From positions 124,001-188,000 of the forward strand of contig JALJCO010000014.1 of assembly GCA_023101725.1 (NCBI GenBank): DNA of 64,000 bases, given 5' to 3'. Made by a program: the position numbers and the translations under genes. A model generated the notes under the pieces. It saw only the letters and a list, made by a program, of their open reading frames with translations, searched no databases and was not told the DNA's origin. This stretch comes from Atherinomorus stipes. Its lineage: Eukaryota > Chordata > Actinopteri > Atheriniformes > Atherinidae. Every line of letters starts with the position of its first letter. Position 1 is the stretch's first letter. This document shows positions 1 to 10,757 of the stretch, piece after piece.

Positions 1-157
1 AGGGTGTCCCATACTGGATCTGTATTGATGGTGAGCAATGGCCCTACCCATACAGAAAAACCACATGAATTTCACATCTGAAAACATGTTGATTACAGAA
101 TGATGTTACAAAACCACATTTGTACATGTAAACCACATGTGGTTAACAGTCAGTACC

Positions 158-235
158 CAGAACCTTTAATCCCAGTCGGTATCCAGAACCTTTAATCCCA
201 GTCAGAATCCAGAAGCATTAATCTCAGTCAACCTC
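158..235. repeat. 26-bp tandem repeat, three units
   Basis: Three head-to-tail 26-bp units begin at 158, 184 and 210. Each starts CAGAA and contains a TTAATCCCAGTC-like core; the third unit is more diverged. Similar words (CTTTTAATCCCAGGCAACATCCAG) followed by a CAGTTGTCAGATTATG block recur near 21650-21710, and the second block alone recurs at 26010. The tandem array therefore lies inside a larger dispersed repeat of unknown class. Confidence 0.8.
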
Positions 236-298
236 CAGATTTTATGTTCCAGGACACCCTCAGTTGTCAGATTATGGGGCCAAAATGATGTACAATGG

Positions 299-388
299 TG
301 GCCCGGTCCTCCTGGGCACTCTGTCTGGGTTGGAGGGCCCCTCCCGGGCTTGCGGGGCCCTACACTTTGCCTGTCCTGGGTGGTCAGC
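299..388. other. GC-rich segment, left part (interrupted by hAT element)
   Basis: This G+C-rich stretch contrasts with the AT-rich surroundings and continues after the hAT-type insertion at 974-1250. The 8-bp duplication on both sides of the insertion shows that the two parts were once contiguous. Short open frames occur here but have no recognisable domain. It may be part of an unidentified dispersed repeat; a second GC-rich segment of similar flavour lies at 13220-13600. Confidence 0.5.
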
Positions 389-973
389 TAGGGATGTAAC
401 GATAACCGGTATAATGGTTAACTGTGATAAAATTCCCAGCGATTAGTGATACCGTTTCAAATTTTAATTATCGTTAAAACCGTGACTGATTATAGCACTT
501 TGAAAAACTCCTAATGATGATGTTCATTGGCTGAAAGAGCAGTAGTAGTTACAGTTTGCAATGTTTAATTTATGAAAACATGGCGAAAGGCAACGAAGGC
601 ACCCACATGGACAGTTCTCTTCAGATTTTTTCACCTTTAAAAAGGACAAAGTAGACATTTAGACCCATTTTGGATATTTTTAAAGATGCTGGTGGGTATT
701 TCTATAATACTGTGATAAAAATGATAACCGTGATCATTTTGGTCACAATAACCGTGATATGAAATTTCCTTTTTTTTTTCTTTTGTTTTTTTTTTTTTTT
801 TTTTCCTAGAACAAAAAAAAAAAAAAGAAAAAAAAATTAATTTTTTTTTTTTTTATTTTTTTTTTATCCAAAAAGAGGAATATAAGAATAAGGCGCTTTA
901 GATTATTTTTTTATTTTTTTTTTTTTTTTTTTAAAAATTTTTTATTTTTTTTTTTCATATCGTTACATCTCTA
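389..973. mobile_element. Non-autonomous hAT-type element with 8-bp TSD
   Basis: The terminal inverted repeats read TAGGGATGTAACGATA at the left end and, reversed, TAGAGATGTAACGATA at the right end. They are flanked by a perfect 8-bp direct repeat TGGTCAGC at 381-388 and 974-981. An 8-bp duplication with TAGGG-type ends is characteristic of hAT transposons. The 585-bp body has no transposase frame, so it would have depended on an enzyme from elsewhere. The interior carries subterminal ATAACCGTGAT-like repeats and a long homopolymer T/A tract at 770-955. Confidence 0.9.
770..955. repeat. Poly(T)/poly(A) low-complexity tract
   Basis: Runs of T and A with only scattered C and G make up this tract inside the hAT-type element. 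It resembles the homopolymer-rich blocks at 17640-17960 and 51780-52650. It may be real slippage-expanded DNA or poorly resolved consensus sequence. Confidence 0.8.
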
Positions 974-1260
974 TGGTCAGCGCTTGGTGGGGTCGACAGC
1001 CATCGGTCTCTGCCCGCGTTGGCTTGTGCCCTATGGCCATAGGGGCTTTTGCTGAAGCTTTCGCCTGCTGACTTCTGGGTGGATGCCTGCCCGTCTCTGT
1101 GAGGCCGGGACCCAGGTCCAAGCCCTGGGCTTGCTGCTGTTGGCCTGAGTCTCGGGGCCCCGTGCTCTTCTTCTGGTTTGTGGAGGGAGGCAGTTGCACT
1201 TGCATCATCACACTCACCTTAGAGAACCCTTTTTTCATTATCAGGCTTTGCATGTGGACA
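974..1260. other. GC-rich segment, right part
   Basis: This continues the GC-rich segment after the hAT-type insertion. The minus-strand frame at 963-1253 has 96 codons but is rich in Q, G, P and T and matches no domain I recognise. I regard it as non-coding repeat DNA. Confidence 0.45.
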
Positions 1261-3185
1261 AGGTAAGTGCGTTTCCATTGGGTATGTACAGTTTACTGTC
1301 CAGTACTTTTCTTCTTCTTTTTTTTTTTTTTTCACTTCTTGTTTTTTTGAGTACGTAGGTCTGTTTGTGCAGTCCTATTACACTGCTATAACTTAGACTG
1401 TTCTCAGCTTGTTTAATCCCTGTAGGTGTTCCTCTAGGTCATTGTCAGCTTTGTTTTCTAGCAGTGACCATGGGATGTTCTCTGTTGTGTTTCTGTGCAG
1501 TTGAAGCTGTCGGCTGTTTCGGTGCATCTTTGTCTTTTCTTCTTTTCACTATATCTGTAAATTTTGTTTAATCTTTGTCCTTCCTCTTCTTAATCTTATC
1601 TCTTCTTGTCAGGTCTAGCACTATTATGTAAAACACAGTTGGAAAAGATTGAAAGGTGATAGCTACAACCTTTTATCAAAAAATTTGAAAAAACGCACCC
1701 ACAGAACATCTAGAAAATGCAGGTCAACACTGACCAAGCCTTTTCTCATCTGCATATCATTCTCTCAAGTCTTGGCTTCAGGAGAAAGAATATTGACATT
1801 GAATCAAACCACAACAGAAACTATTTACATATTTACACTTTCACCTTCCTTCTGTTGTTTTCTTTCCTTTTTTTTCTATTTGCAGTTATTAATGCTACTG
1901 TTAATAACTGACCTGCAGAGATTTGTGGGTGGAGGTAAATTAGCTGCACACTTACAACACCCACACATCTGGTTCGCAATGACTGTTGTGCTTCTTTATT
2001 GACGGTGCAGTCCAAAGCCTCCTGCTGCACCCAAAACCATCACGAACGACTGCCTGACCTACAGCGTTACCTTAAACCCAACCATGACCCAAATCTAACC
2101 CTGATCCTAAACCAAATCTTTATCCTCAGAAATCGCTTTGTCTGGTGGGGACAAAATGACTTCCCCATGTCCACAGAGACTCCCCATACTCTGGGATGAA
2201 GCCAGATTTTTGTCCCTATCATACAAGAACAGGAAATACACACAGACATAGTTACATCAGCAGGAACCCAACCTCAATGTGGTTGGTTAACATTCTTGGT
2301 ATTTCAGGTTTAATGAGCCACACATTTGTTTACACTAACTTTGCTCTTTTTTTAATCGAGTCACAATGTCTTTGAGCACTGAACTGCTGATTTGTACTCA
2401 GTCAGCAAAACCAGGAAAAAAATGGACTTTATTTCCACACATTTGTTCTTCTTCACAGGGAAAGCTGAATTAGAAATATGTTAATTGCGATATTACAAGC
2501 TTTGACAGCCAGTAAGAGTGTTTATTATATTTATTTTACTTGGAAGTCTTTCAATAGAGGTGCTCTGTATTCACCTAAGAAATAAGAATGATCTGTGTAG
2601 TTATGGTGTACATGTCTCAAGTCAGAGGCATGAGATCTGAATGCTATAATTATGAGAAAAGGCTAAAAGCCATTTTGAATGGTTTCCATGTATGCAGACA
2701 GCTGAGGATTAAAATGAAAACTCCTCTCTGCTCACTACAGCCAAGGCATGCTGTCATGTAAACATGGACATGTTTCACCAACATAGTCTCACAGACGTTT
2801 GCAAAACTGTCAGAAACCTTAATCCACTCAAGTCTTGAACACGGTAGGAATGTCACATTTAACAATTGGGGTCTTCGTGTGGAGATCAGAGGGGTTTGGT
2901 GGTGGAGCGACACACATGACCTTTAAGCCGGAGAACCAAGCTCCTTTTTCACCTGACTCAGTGCTCTCTGAACTTGGTTTGCCAAATTGGTTTTTGTAAA
3001 GTTGAGCTTTCTAGTGTGTGGGTTCAGCAAGATTTTTGTTACATGTGCTTAAAAATATATAACAACAAGTTGGTTTATTCTGATAAACAAAACTCGCAAG
3101 AAAAATTGGAGATTCTCAAAAAAAAATTTTGTACATAAAAAAAAAATCTCAAAATAAAATAACCAAAGCCTTTATATTATATCCA
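1261..3185. other. Intergenic AT-rich DNA, no gene seen
   Basis: Pyrimidine-rich tracts lie near 1310-1335 and 1540-1600. The short open frames at 1649-2002, 1999-2199 and 2650-2913 have no domain, no codon pattern and no neighbouring splice or poly(A) context that supports coding. Nothing else can be assigned. Confidence 0.5.
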
Positions 3186-3189
3186 CTAA

Positions 3190-3430
3190 GCAGATCTGGG
3201 ATTGATGCTGACAGGTTTACATCAGTAACTAAAGCATCCATCTCAATGTTCTCTGCACTGGTGAAACTGGTTATGGGGATATTCCCCCCAGTCACACTCC
3301 TTCAGGTCTCAGTCTTTGCCCACATAAGCACTGAAGTCCCCCAGGACAACAACAGAGTCCCCAGCAGTGCCCTCTAGTGCCCCTCCATGGACCTCTTAGC
3401 TGAGGGGCAATAAGTATGCCCACACCAGCT
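3190..3430 (-). pseudogene. LINE endonuclease-domain fragment
   Basis: Read on the minus strand, about 3380-3310 encodes a segment resembling SVVVLGDFSAYVG. This matches the conserved LGDFNAH-type motif of the apurinic-like endonuclease of fish non-LTR retrotransposons, which nicks target DNA before reverse transcription. The motif's first Asp is kept, while the usual Asn-Ala-His is altered to Ser-Ala-Tyr. The following frame is broken by a stop and continues as degenerate endonuclease sequence toward 3190. No reverse transcriptase lies next to it, so it is an isolated remnant. Confidence 0.6.
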
Positions 3431-3593
3431 CCAAGGTGGAAGAGAGTCCCTTGAAAGAAAATCACGATTGTTTGCATTAATATCTTGAATGTAAGGGCAA
3501 AATTAGATATAAGTAAAACTTGAGAACAGAGGTACTTGAAAAAATACTTTTAAAACAGTAATAAATTATATTGATAAGTAAATTAAACAAATA

Positions 3594-3618
3594 TAAGATA
3601 GATATCTATCTATCTATT
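3594..3618. repeat. Short GATA/TATC inverted microsatellite
   Basis: GATAGATA is followed by TATCTATCTATC, giving a small perfect inverted repeat able to fold back. Confidence 0.7.
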
Positions 3619-3919
3619 AAAAACTTTCAGTTATCAAATAACTTAAGTACAGGTTAAGATTATTTCATATCATTCAGTGGAAAATGTTTAAATATAAAAT
3701 GTTATAGTAATATTATAAATTTACCAAAACATAATTTACAGTAACCTGCATTAAAGCACTGACATCAACATCGTCATCATCATCACTGACAGCAGCAGCA
3801 TCATCATGACATTTGATATGCTACCACCATCATGTGACACAGAAGCCAGAATCTGGCTGTTTTCACATCATTTCTTTGCCTAAAACTCTCAGAAGTGAAA
3901 ACAAATAGCATGTTTTGTA

Positions 3920-4016
3920 TCTGTGGTATCACGATACTCAAAAAGTATTCATTCCGATATTTTATCTGGCTGGTATCAAAGTATCGACTCTGGGGTATCG
4001 ATATACCCATCCCTAG
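3920..4016. mobile_element. hAT-type element end fragment
   Basis: The stretch is rich in GGTATC and GTATCGA words and ends with TATCGATATACCCATCCCTA, the inverted form of a TAGGGATGGGTA-type terminus. The same terminus style bounds the complete element at 41874-43265. I could not place the opposite end, so this is a solitary or truncated right end. Confidence 0.55.
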
Positions 4017-4339
4017 CTCCTGCTTTGGTCATACTACTCCTTACCTCCCTTGGCCCTCCTAGGAGTGGTCCGTCCACAGGACCCTTCCCTGCACCTGCGG
4101 GGCCTGGCCAAAGATAACACTATTAAACACAAAATGCAGTTTTTAAATGAAAGTTTTTATTCATAAGGGGGGAAAAATCCAAACCTCCATGGCCCTGTGT
4201 GAACCCCCCCCCCCTGTTAAAACATAAGTTAACTGAGGTTTATCACATCTTTGGAAGGCCGGATTACTGCCACACCTGTTCTTAATCAAGAAATCACCTA
4301 AATAGAACCTGCCTGACGAAGTTAAGTAGACCAAAAGAT

Positions 4340-5544
4340 CCTCAAAAGCTAGACATCATGCTCCGATCCAAAGAAATTCGGGAACAAATGAGAAACAAAG
4401 TAATGGGCTAAATGCACGACTCCACTACTTCTTCAACTTAGTAGCACTCCTCTGTTTCCTGTCTTTCATTATTGGGCAAACTGATTAATCCAGGTGTGTC
4501 TGGCCAGTTCCTAGTCAGACACACCTAGATTAATCAGTTTGCCCAGTCATGAAAGACAGGAAACAGAGAAGTGCTTCTAAGTTCAGGAAGTAGTGGAGTC
4601 ATGCACATAGCCCATTGAGATCTATCAGTCTGGAAAAGATTCCAAAGCCATTTCTAAAGCTTTGGGACTCCAGAGAACCACAGTGAGAACCATTATCCAC
4701 AAATGGTGAAAACATGGAACAGTGGTGAACCTTCCCAGGAGTGTCCAGCTGACCAAAATTACCACAAGAGCACAGCGACGATTCATCCAAGAGGTCATAA
4801 AAGACCCCAGAACAACATCCAAGAACTGCAGGCCTCACTTGCCTCAATTAAGGTCAGTGTTCATGACTCCACCATCAGAAAGAGACTGGGGGGCAAAAAT
4901 GGCCTGCATGGCAGAGTTCCAAGACCAAAACCACTGCTGAGCAAAAACAACATAAAGGCTCGTCTCAGTTTAGCCAGAAAGCATCTTGATGATCCCCAAG
5001 ACTTTTGGGAAAATACTCTGTGGACTGACAAGACAAAAGTTGAACTTTTTGGAAGGTGTATGTCCCATTACATCTGGCATAAAAGTAACATGGCATTTCA
5101 GAAAAGGAACATCATGCAAACAGTAAAATATGGTTACCACTTGCTGTGGTAAATGGAACCATGAATTCTGCTGTCTACCAAAAAATCCTGAAGGAGAATG
5201 TCCGGCCATCTGTTGGTGACCTCAAGCTGAAGCGCACTTGGGTTCTGCAGCAGAACAATGATCCAGAACACACCAGCAAGTCCACCTCTGAATGGCTTAA
5301 GAACAACAACATGAAGACTTTGGAGTGGCTTAGTCAAAGTCCCCACCTTAATCCCATTGAGATGCTGTGGCATGACCTCAAAAAGGCGGTTCATGCTGGA
5401 AAACCCTCCAATGTGGCTGAATTACAATTCTGCAAAGATGAGTGGAACGAAATTCATCCAAAGCGCTGTAGAAGACTCATTGCCAGTTATCACAAACGCT
5501 TGATTACAGTTGTTGCTGCTAAGGGTGGAACAACCAGTTATTAG
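4340..5544 (+). pseudogene. Tc1-like transposase pseudogene (family A, copy A1)
   Basis: The N-terminal helix-turn-helix region starts near 4350 (SKEIREQMRNKV) and is split by the foldback element. It resumes at 4618 with IYQSG..SKAISKALGLQ-like sequence. An in-frame TGA at 4707-4709 interrupts it after HKW. The NLPRS linker, a WTDKTKVELFG segment near 5020-5050 and a NPIEMLW motif near 5351-5371 follow. A deletion near 5133-5140 removes the segment equivalent to SVMVWGCF in copy A3. The residue expected to be the second catalytic Asp is Asn (QQNND near 5250). The last frame (5146-5544) reaches the family C-terminus GGTTSY. It is inactive. Confidence 0.9.
4404..4614. mobile_element. Foldback (snap-back) MITE inserted in Tc1 copy A1
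   Basis: Two arms of about 105 bp, 4404-4508 and 4510-4614, are near-perfect reverse complements, with ends TGGGCTA and TAGCCCA. Comparison with the uninterrupted sites in A2 (AAAGTAACTGACATC) and A3 (AAAGTAACTGAGATC) shows that this block was inserted after AAAGTAA. No convincing target-site duplication is visible; one C of the target appears replaced. There is no coding capacity. The class is unknown. Confidence 0.9.
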
Positions 5545-5760
5545 GTTTATGGGGCAATCACTTTTTCACACAGGGCCATGAAAGTTTGTAATTTTTTTCC
5601 CTTACTAATAAAAATCTGCATTTAAAAACTGCATTTTGCGTTTACTTCTGTAACCTTTGTCTCATATTTAAATTTTTTGATGATCTGAAACATTTAAGTG
5701 TGACTAACATGCAAAAAAATAAGAAATCAGGAAGGGGGCAAACACTTTTTCACACAATTT

Positions 5761-6759
5761 TAAGTTATGTGAAGTATTTGCCTTTCACAAAATATCACGC
5801 AATTTTCGTAGTGAACATTTGTTTGCTTCTCTCTGTTTGAGGCAACTGAATCCTAAATAAAGCTATTCTTATTTAAACGAGTCAATGGACACGGTTATGA
5901 CCATGCCTCAAACAAAAACAAACTTTTAAAATGCCTGTGATTTAAATATATTTGTCCAGCTAAAAACAAATTAAAATCAAAGCTTTCAAAATTAGATGAG
6001 CTCACCCAGATAACGTTCATGAACATCTGTTAACTCATGCATTAAAATGCTAAACTAGATTTATATCATCATAGATGCACTTTACAACGGTATGTATGCA
6101 AACACAGTAAATGTTTCTGCTGATACAGTTGAGTCACCACTATTCAAACTGAGAGCCCCTCCCCTCGGGCTAATGGTCACATCGCTTTTCAGCCCCAAGC
6201 ATCTCCTCCAAAGCTACAGTAGGAAGTGGGTGAAAGCCAAACCAATATGGTTTTTGAGTGTGCACTATCTAAAGCTCTTGTCGCCGCAAAATACTTCCTT
6301 TTCTTTGGTGCATCCACCATTTTTATTCAGAATTTGAGTGAATCTGGTGTCAGCTCCAGTGGACGTTAAAAAAAAATGAAAAAAAAAGTTTACTCCAATC
6401 GACAAGTTTATCAACAGAACTCTACGCCATTAGCTCATTGGCTGGAGACAACACAAAAATCTCCTCCCAGAAATCTCCCTAACACATCAAAACAAAGGAA
6501 AAAGGCGAAGTACAGTCAGGGGAGGGGAGTTGCAAACAAAACTCACCGCCACATGAAAGCAGAGGCCCAAAGGTGCGGATTAAGCCAGATTTCACTCACA
6601 TAAGCCTAGAGTTTACTTTCAGGGGGAAAACTCCGGATTCTACCTTTAAATTTGTCCTCAGTGTGGAGGACATTTGCAAACCTATTATATATCTCCCACC
6701 TGCTGCATATAACAGAACTATATCCTTATTCTGCCTATGTAAAGAGGGCATTTAGGACA
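5761..6759. other. Intergenic DNA, no gene seen
   Basis: AT-rich unique-looking sequence. The frames at 6092-6337 and 6376-6603 lack domains and similarity that I can recognise. Confidence 0.5.
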
Positions 6760-7583
6760 TTAAAGTGATACCACATTTTAGGAATTTCTGCTTTTTCTTG
6801 AAGGAAAATGGCATCCATCACCATTTCCTCACAGGACACGAAAAAGTAAGAGTGAAATAAATTTCACTGAGCAAATTTTGTCTTTATATTTTATCTGAAT
6901 TTTTTAAAGATTCAGATTCTGTAGTGCACCCAGAGAATGATGTAACTTTATTTTCCACTTACCCTCATGGTGAGCAAGACTCTGGAGCACTTTTTTAATA
7001 TATCAAATGCAGCCAGAGATCATGATGACTTCTTGTTTTCCCCCAACTTTCATATAATGGAGTTAGATTGTGCCCGAGCCAAAAAGGTCCATAAAAATTC
7101 ACAAAAACTTGTATATATTCCTCCATACTGCTCATCCAATGTAATCCAAGTGTCCTGAGTGGGTAGCGTCCAGAATTTACTCGAAACTACGTCATTTAGT
7201 ATATTTTTAGAGGCGAAACAGTTCTACATCGCATCTCCTGGGAGCATGCCGACGCACTTTCATGAAACTACGGAAGGCGCAGCAGACAATATCGCACATT
7301 CTTTTTTTCTTTCTTTCTTTGTTTTAAATCAATATCCAACCCCTCTTGTGTTTGTCCCGGTTTGTCTGCAGCTCTGTCGCTCCTAGTACAATGTAAACAG
7401 TGAATTTTTTCTTCTACGCTTGTATTATCGGCAGAGTAGGCTCTGAACGCCGAGGCTTCCGTAGTTTTGTGAACACGCAAATGCGCGCTTCGTGGAAGTA
7501 AGATGTACTACTGTTTAGGCTCTAAAAATATACTAAATGATGTTGTTTCGAGTTCATTCTGGATGCTACGCACTCAGGACACA
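6760..7583. mobile_element. Palindromic TTAA-type element, copy 1 (interrupted, right end truncated)
   Basis: The left end reads TTAAAGTGATACCAC, matching the TTAA-flanked end of the intact copy at 12284. About 150 bp of extra sequence follows before homology resumes at AGAATGATG near 6935. The left arm (to ~7260) and right arm (~7470-7583) are reverse complements around GTGTCCTGAGTG and ATTTAGTATATTTTTAGAG. The core (7260-7470) is the reverse complement of the core of copy 2 and includes a CTTT tract. The right arm stops where a tRNA-like repeat begins. Confidence 0.8.
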
Positions 7584-7589
7584 ATCGCA

Positions 7590-7795
7590 TATTAACTTTG
7601 AAACTGATGCATACATGCTAACAAGTATGTGAAAGTGTGGGGTCCTGTCACTATGCCTCTGATTGATCATGCACCCTGGCTACTTGGCAACAGGGATATT
7701 CCCTTGGCTGATTCTTAAGTGTGCATGACTCTCATGCAGGAGTTTTTGGGATCGAATCCCACCCGGGACCTCCATTGCATACCTTGCTGCATTCA
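7590..7795 (+). repeat. tRNA-like SINE-type repeat, copy 1
   Basis: This shares ~200 bp with the minus-strand copies at 37660-37830 and 41202-41406. It contains TTGGCTGATT (degraded RNA polymerase III A-box-like) and, about 30 bp later, GGGATCGAATCCC, a near-consensus B box. A small hairpin, ACTC-loop-GAGT, sits between them where a tRNA anticodon arm would be. The repeat block GGGGTCCTGTCA lies upstream of the boxes, unlike an ordinary tRNA-headed SINE. The class is inferred from these motifs only. Confidence 0.6.
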
Positions 7796-10485
7796 GCATC
7801 CATATTAACCTGTCTAAACCCATTTACCCACATAATAGTAACAGTCCACCTGGTCCTTTTTCTCTTTATTTATCTATAAATCTCTCAAAAATTGCCTCAA
7901 GTGTGAAATCTTGTGCTCCTTTTTTCAGGATAAGTATACCTTTCAACATTTCTTGTGGAATAGTCATTTTTATATATATATAAAATGACTTATAGACTTA
8001 TTAATGACTTATATAGATTTATAAATTGTTTGAATTAACAAAAAAAGTTTGAAAAACGGATTTGTATTTTCAGCAAGTTTTCCTCTAAAAACATTGGAGA
8101 TGGACAAGTCCAAAGGTTTTGAGATGACAAAAAATTTATTTTGACTATAATACATCACACAAGCAGTTTTGTTTGCCTGGATAATTCTAATTAATTACTA
8201 CTGCTTTTAAAAATCCAGTTATAACCAGGCATTTTTATAAAGCTTGGTATTCTGTGAAGCTGTGAAGTCTAACTCCTCACACACTGCTTCCTTGTTTGAT
8301 GGCTCCTCATCAGAAGATTCTCTAAAATTGTAGACAAGAAATAATAAAAAAAAAAAATGGTCAATAAATAGTAAATGTGCATATCGGTAACAGAAGAAAT
8401 GTAAATATTAATATTTAGTGTGTTTGACAAGTTTTACCCAAAAGAAACCCATTTATTTCTAGTTATAAATGCACAATACAAGAAAAATGAGTGACAGAAA
8501 AGACAGTAAAGCTTTGTATTTCCATTATCACTGCTTATTAGCAATAATACAGCTATTTGAAGAGAAGCTGATGATAAAGATTCTGCTTGGTATTGAAAAT
8601 GATTGGTGTACAAATCTGGGAACAAGCAACTGGTGTGTAGAAGTGTTACTGTGTTTGGCATGACGACACACCCCCTGTCTCCGCCTGTATCTACATTAGC
8701 TTTTCCTTCACAAATCTAGCAGGAGCTCTGCTCTTCCTTGTAGATTGCTGTGACATTTTTTTTTTTTTACCTCAAAACACCACTCTCAAAACGTTGTACA
8801 AAAACCTGACACTTGCCACTCAACTTCCAAGAGAAACAACTGAAAAAAAGAAAAAGTACTTCCTTCCATAAAAATACTCTCAAAAATATTCCGAAATACT
8901 ACCCAAACACTGCCAAAACACTTTTAAAACACTCAAAATCTGCACTCTCAATCATTTTCCATCTCTCCCCTGCTCCATTTTCTGTCCCCGCTATATAACT
9001 CAACACAGCGCGGGAACCGTTGCGACTACCGTAAAGTGCTGCATATCAGCGCAAACGGTCAAAGAGTTACGGTAATTCAAAGAAAGTGTGTCATTTTCTG
9101 TCGTCGGTGACAGGTCCGTCGTAAAGACGTGCAGTGTTAATGTGGTCATTGGAGGACGGGCACTGAATATGTCTTTCATTTGGCACCCACCTGTTCCTTG
9201 ACAGGTTTGTTACAACCATCAACCACTTGGACACCCTAATTGCAAAAGGGCTGACAGGTAAAGGAACCCCCATGAAGAACAGCAGGCCTCATTCACCAAT
9301 ATTTTCTTACGAATCGTCTTAAATTTGTTCTCCAGTGGTAGGTTTTTAACGAAAACCCTCGATCAGAGTCATGTGAGGAAAAATAAATATAATGAAAAGG
9401 TGGAATGAAAACAAAAAAAGATAATAGTAAAGATGTGCAAAGAAGCCTGATTTTCCTGATTTTTAAAGGGATGACTTGGTTATAAGTAGTCACACGATGA
9501 GCTTCCTAGAAATGTCTTTTTGTGTCTGGTTCCATTAACATATCAGGACGAGCATCCGTGTGGCATCGTGGCTAAAGGAGGAAAGTGGTACAATATAGAA
9601 TAAATTGCATATAGCTGACTGTACCTTCTGCAGCTGGTAAAGAAAACTTCCGCCTTTGAATGTGTTTCACCTACAGACCAAATGCTGCATCTGATAAATC
9701 CTCCAGGTGAGTCTGAGGGAAGCTAAAGGAGCAAAACTTTCACCAAGACCCTTGAGGTAAAAAATCATAAATCCGTTGACGAAGTTTGATAGTTGAACAA
9801 CAGGAATGAGAAGAAAACAGGTAGGAAAAGAACGAGAAGAGGATTCAAGTTGGCATGTTCCAGATAAAACCTGTCTTTGATCCTGTAGGTCTACCTTTGT
9901 GGCAGCGATGATGATGACTCAGTGATGACTTGGTGGAGCCATCTGTGAAAGAGGAGGCAACTTATAGGACCAGCAAACCCTGAAAACCAGATGCTGGAGA
10001 TTTCACAAACAGTCTCACAGCAAAGGTTTCTGCCCCTGATGCTACTGTATCATCTCTGCAATGCAGGGAGATGAGAGATGAAATAATCCTCTGTTGTTCA
10101 TGTTCAGTTTGTGTTCACATAGTGGCATGTGTTGCAAATAAAGGATCAATCATCCTTCTAAGAAAAAAAGCATATTATAGTTAATATATGGACAAAATTT
10201 GAGCTCATCTCTTGCTGATATTGTGCAATAAACTTTTTCGTTGCAGTTAATTTCCATTTGGTTTCATCCATTAGAACACACTTAACCTCAGAATTTGAGG
10301 AAGATGTAAACTTTACTTTACATAAACTAAGTCCAGGGTGCAGTTACTATGGCCTTCTAGAAGGATTTATAGTTTGTATATGATAAATTAAGTTTCACCA
10401 AACACGTTCACTCAAAATCTAATCTTACCCTATTAACTCTTAATTAAAAAAATAGCCTCTACATTTTACCATCTCTAGATTCAAC
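7796..10485. other. Intergenic DNA, no gene seen
   Basis: AT-rich sequence with a short (TA)n palindrome near 7970-7985 and A-runs near 8345 and 8758. Small open frames show no domain. A slightly GC-richer, CpG-containing patch lies at 9000-9280, but nothing coding is supported. Confidence 0.5.
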
Positions 10486-10489
10486 AGAT

Positions 10490-10757
10490 GCTTATGTTGC
10501 TCCCTCTACATGGAGCAGTTTGCAAAAAAACCTGGAAATGATCTGAACTTATTTCTTTGTACATTTTTAAGTCTAAATTGAGAGGACTTGAAATTGCCTC
10601 TCAAATTTGAACTGTTTTTAATTATTTTTATTGTATAACTTGTATAATTGTCTTGTAACTTCTGCTGCCTCTTGGCTAGGACTCCCTTTTGAAAGTGGAA
10701 AGTTAATCTGAGTGGGATTTTTCTGGTTAAATAAAGGTTAAATAATAATAGCAGTGG
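10490..10757 (+). pseudogene. LINE 3'-end fragment
   Basis: It ends with CTGGTTAAATAAAGGTTAAATAATAATA, the type of 3' terminus seen in fish L2/Rex-like non-LTR retrotransposons, where a short tandem (TTAAATAA-like) tail replaces poly(A). The upstream part (GGAGCAGTTTGCAAAAAAACCTGG and a T-rich 3' untranslated segment) fits the same kind of element. No reverse transcriptase remains, so it is a 5'-truncated dead insertion. Confidence 0.65.

Larger units (their letters stand above)
4110..5760 (+). mobile_element. Tc1-like transposon copy A1, degenerate, 5' truncated
   Basis: This Tc1/mariner superfamily DNA transposon mobilised by a DD34E transposase. The 3' inverted repeat spans about 5560-5758, ending GTGTGAAAAAG-type when read inward. 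The left side starts abruptly at AAAGATAACAC and lacks the outer ~100 bp present at the other end. The internal arms match: a CCATGGCCCTGTGTGAA-like block near 4188 and its inverse near 5570. The element carries a broken transposase gene and a foldback insertion at 4404-4614. Copies A2 (30843) and A3 (49451, minus) belong to the same family. Confidence 0.9.

Noticed and set aside
7740..7775. Functional tRNA gene
   Set aside because: Only a B-box-like word and a weak A box are present; the sequence belongs to a three-copy repeat and does not give a complete cloverleaf by eye.
9000..9290. Small CpG-containing patch as a promoter
   Set aside because: No associated gene, TATA-like element in context or repeat evidence; left as unannotated intergenic DNA.
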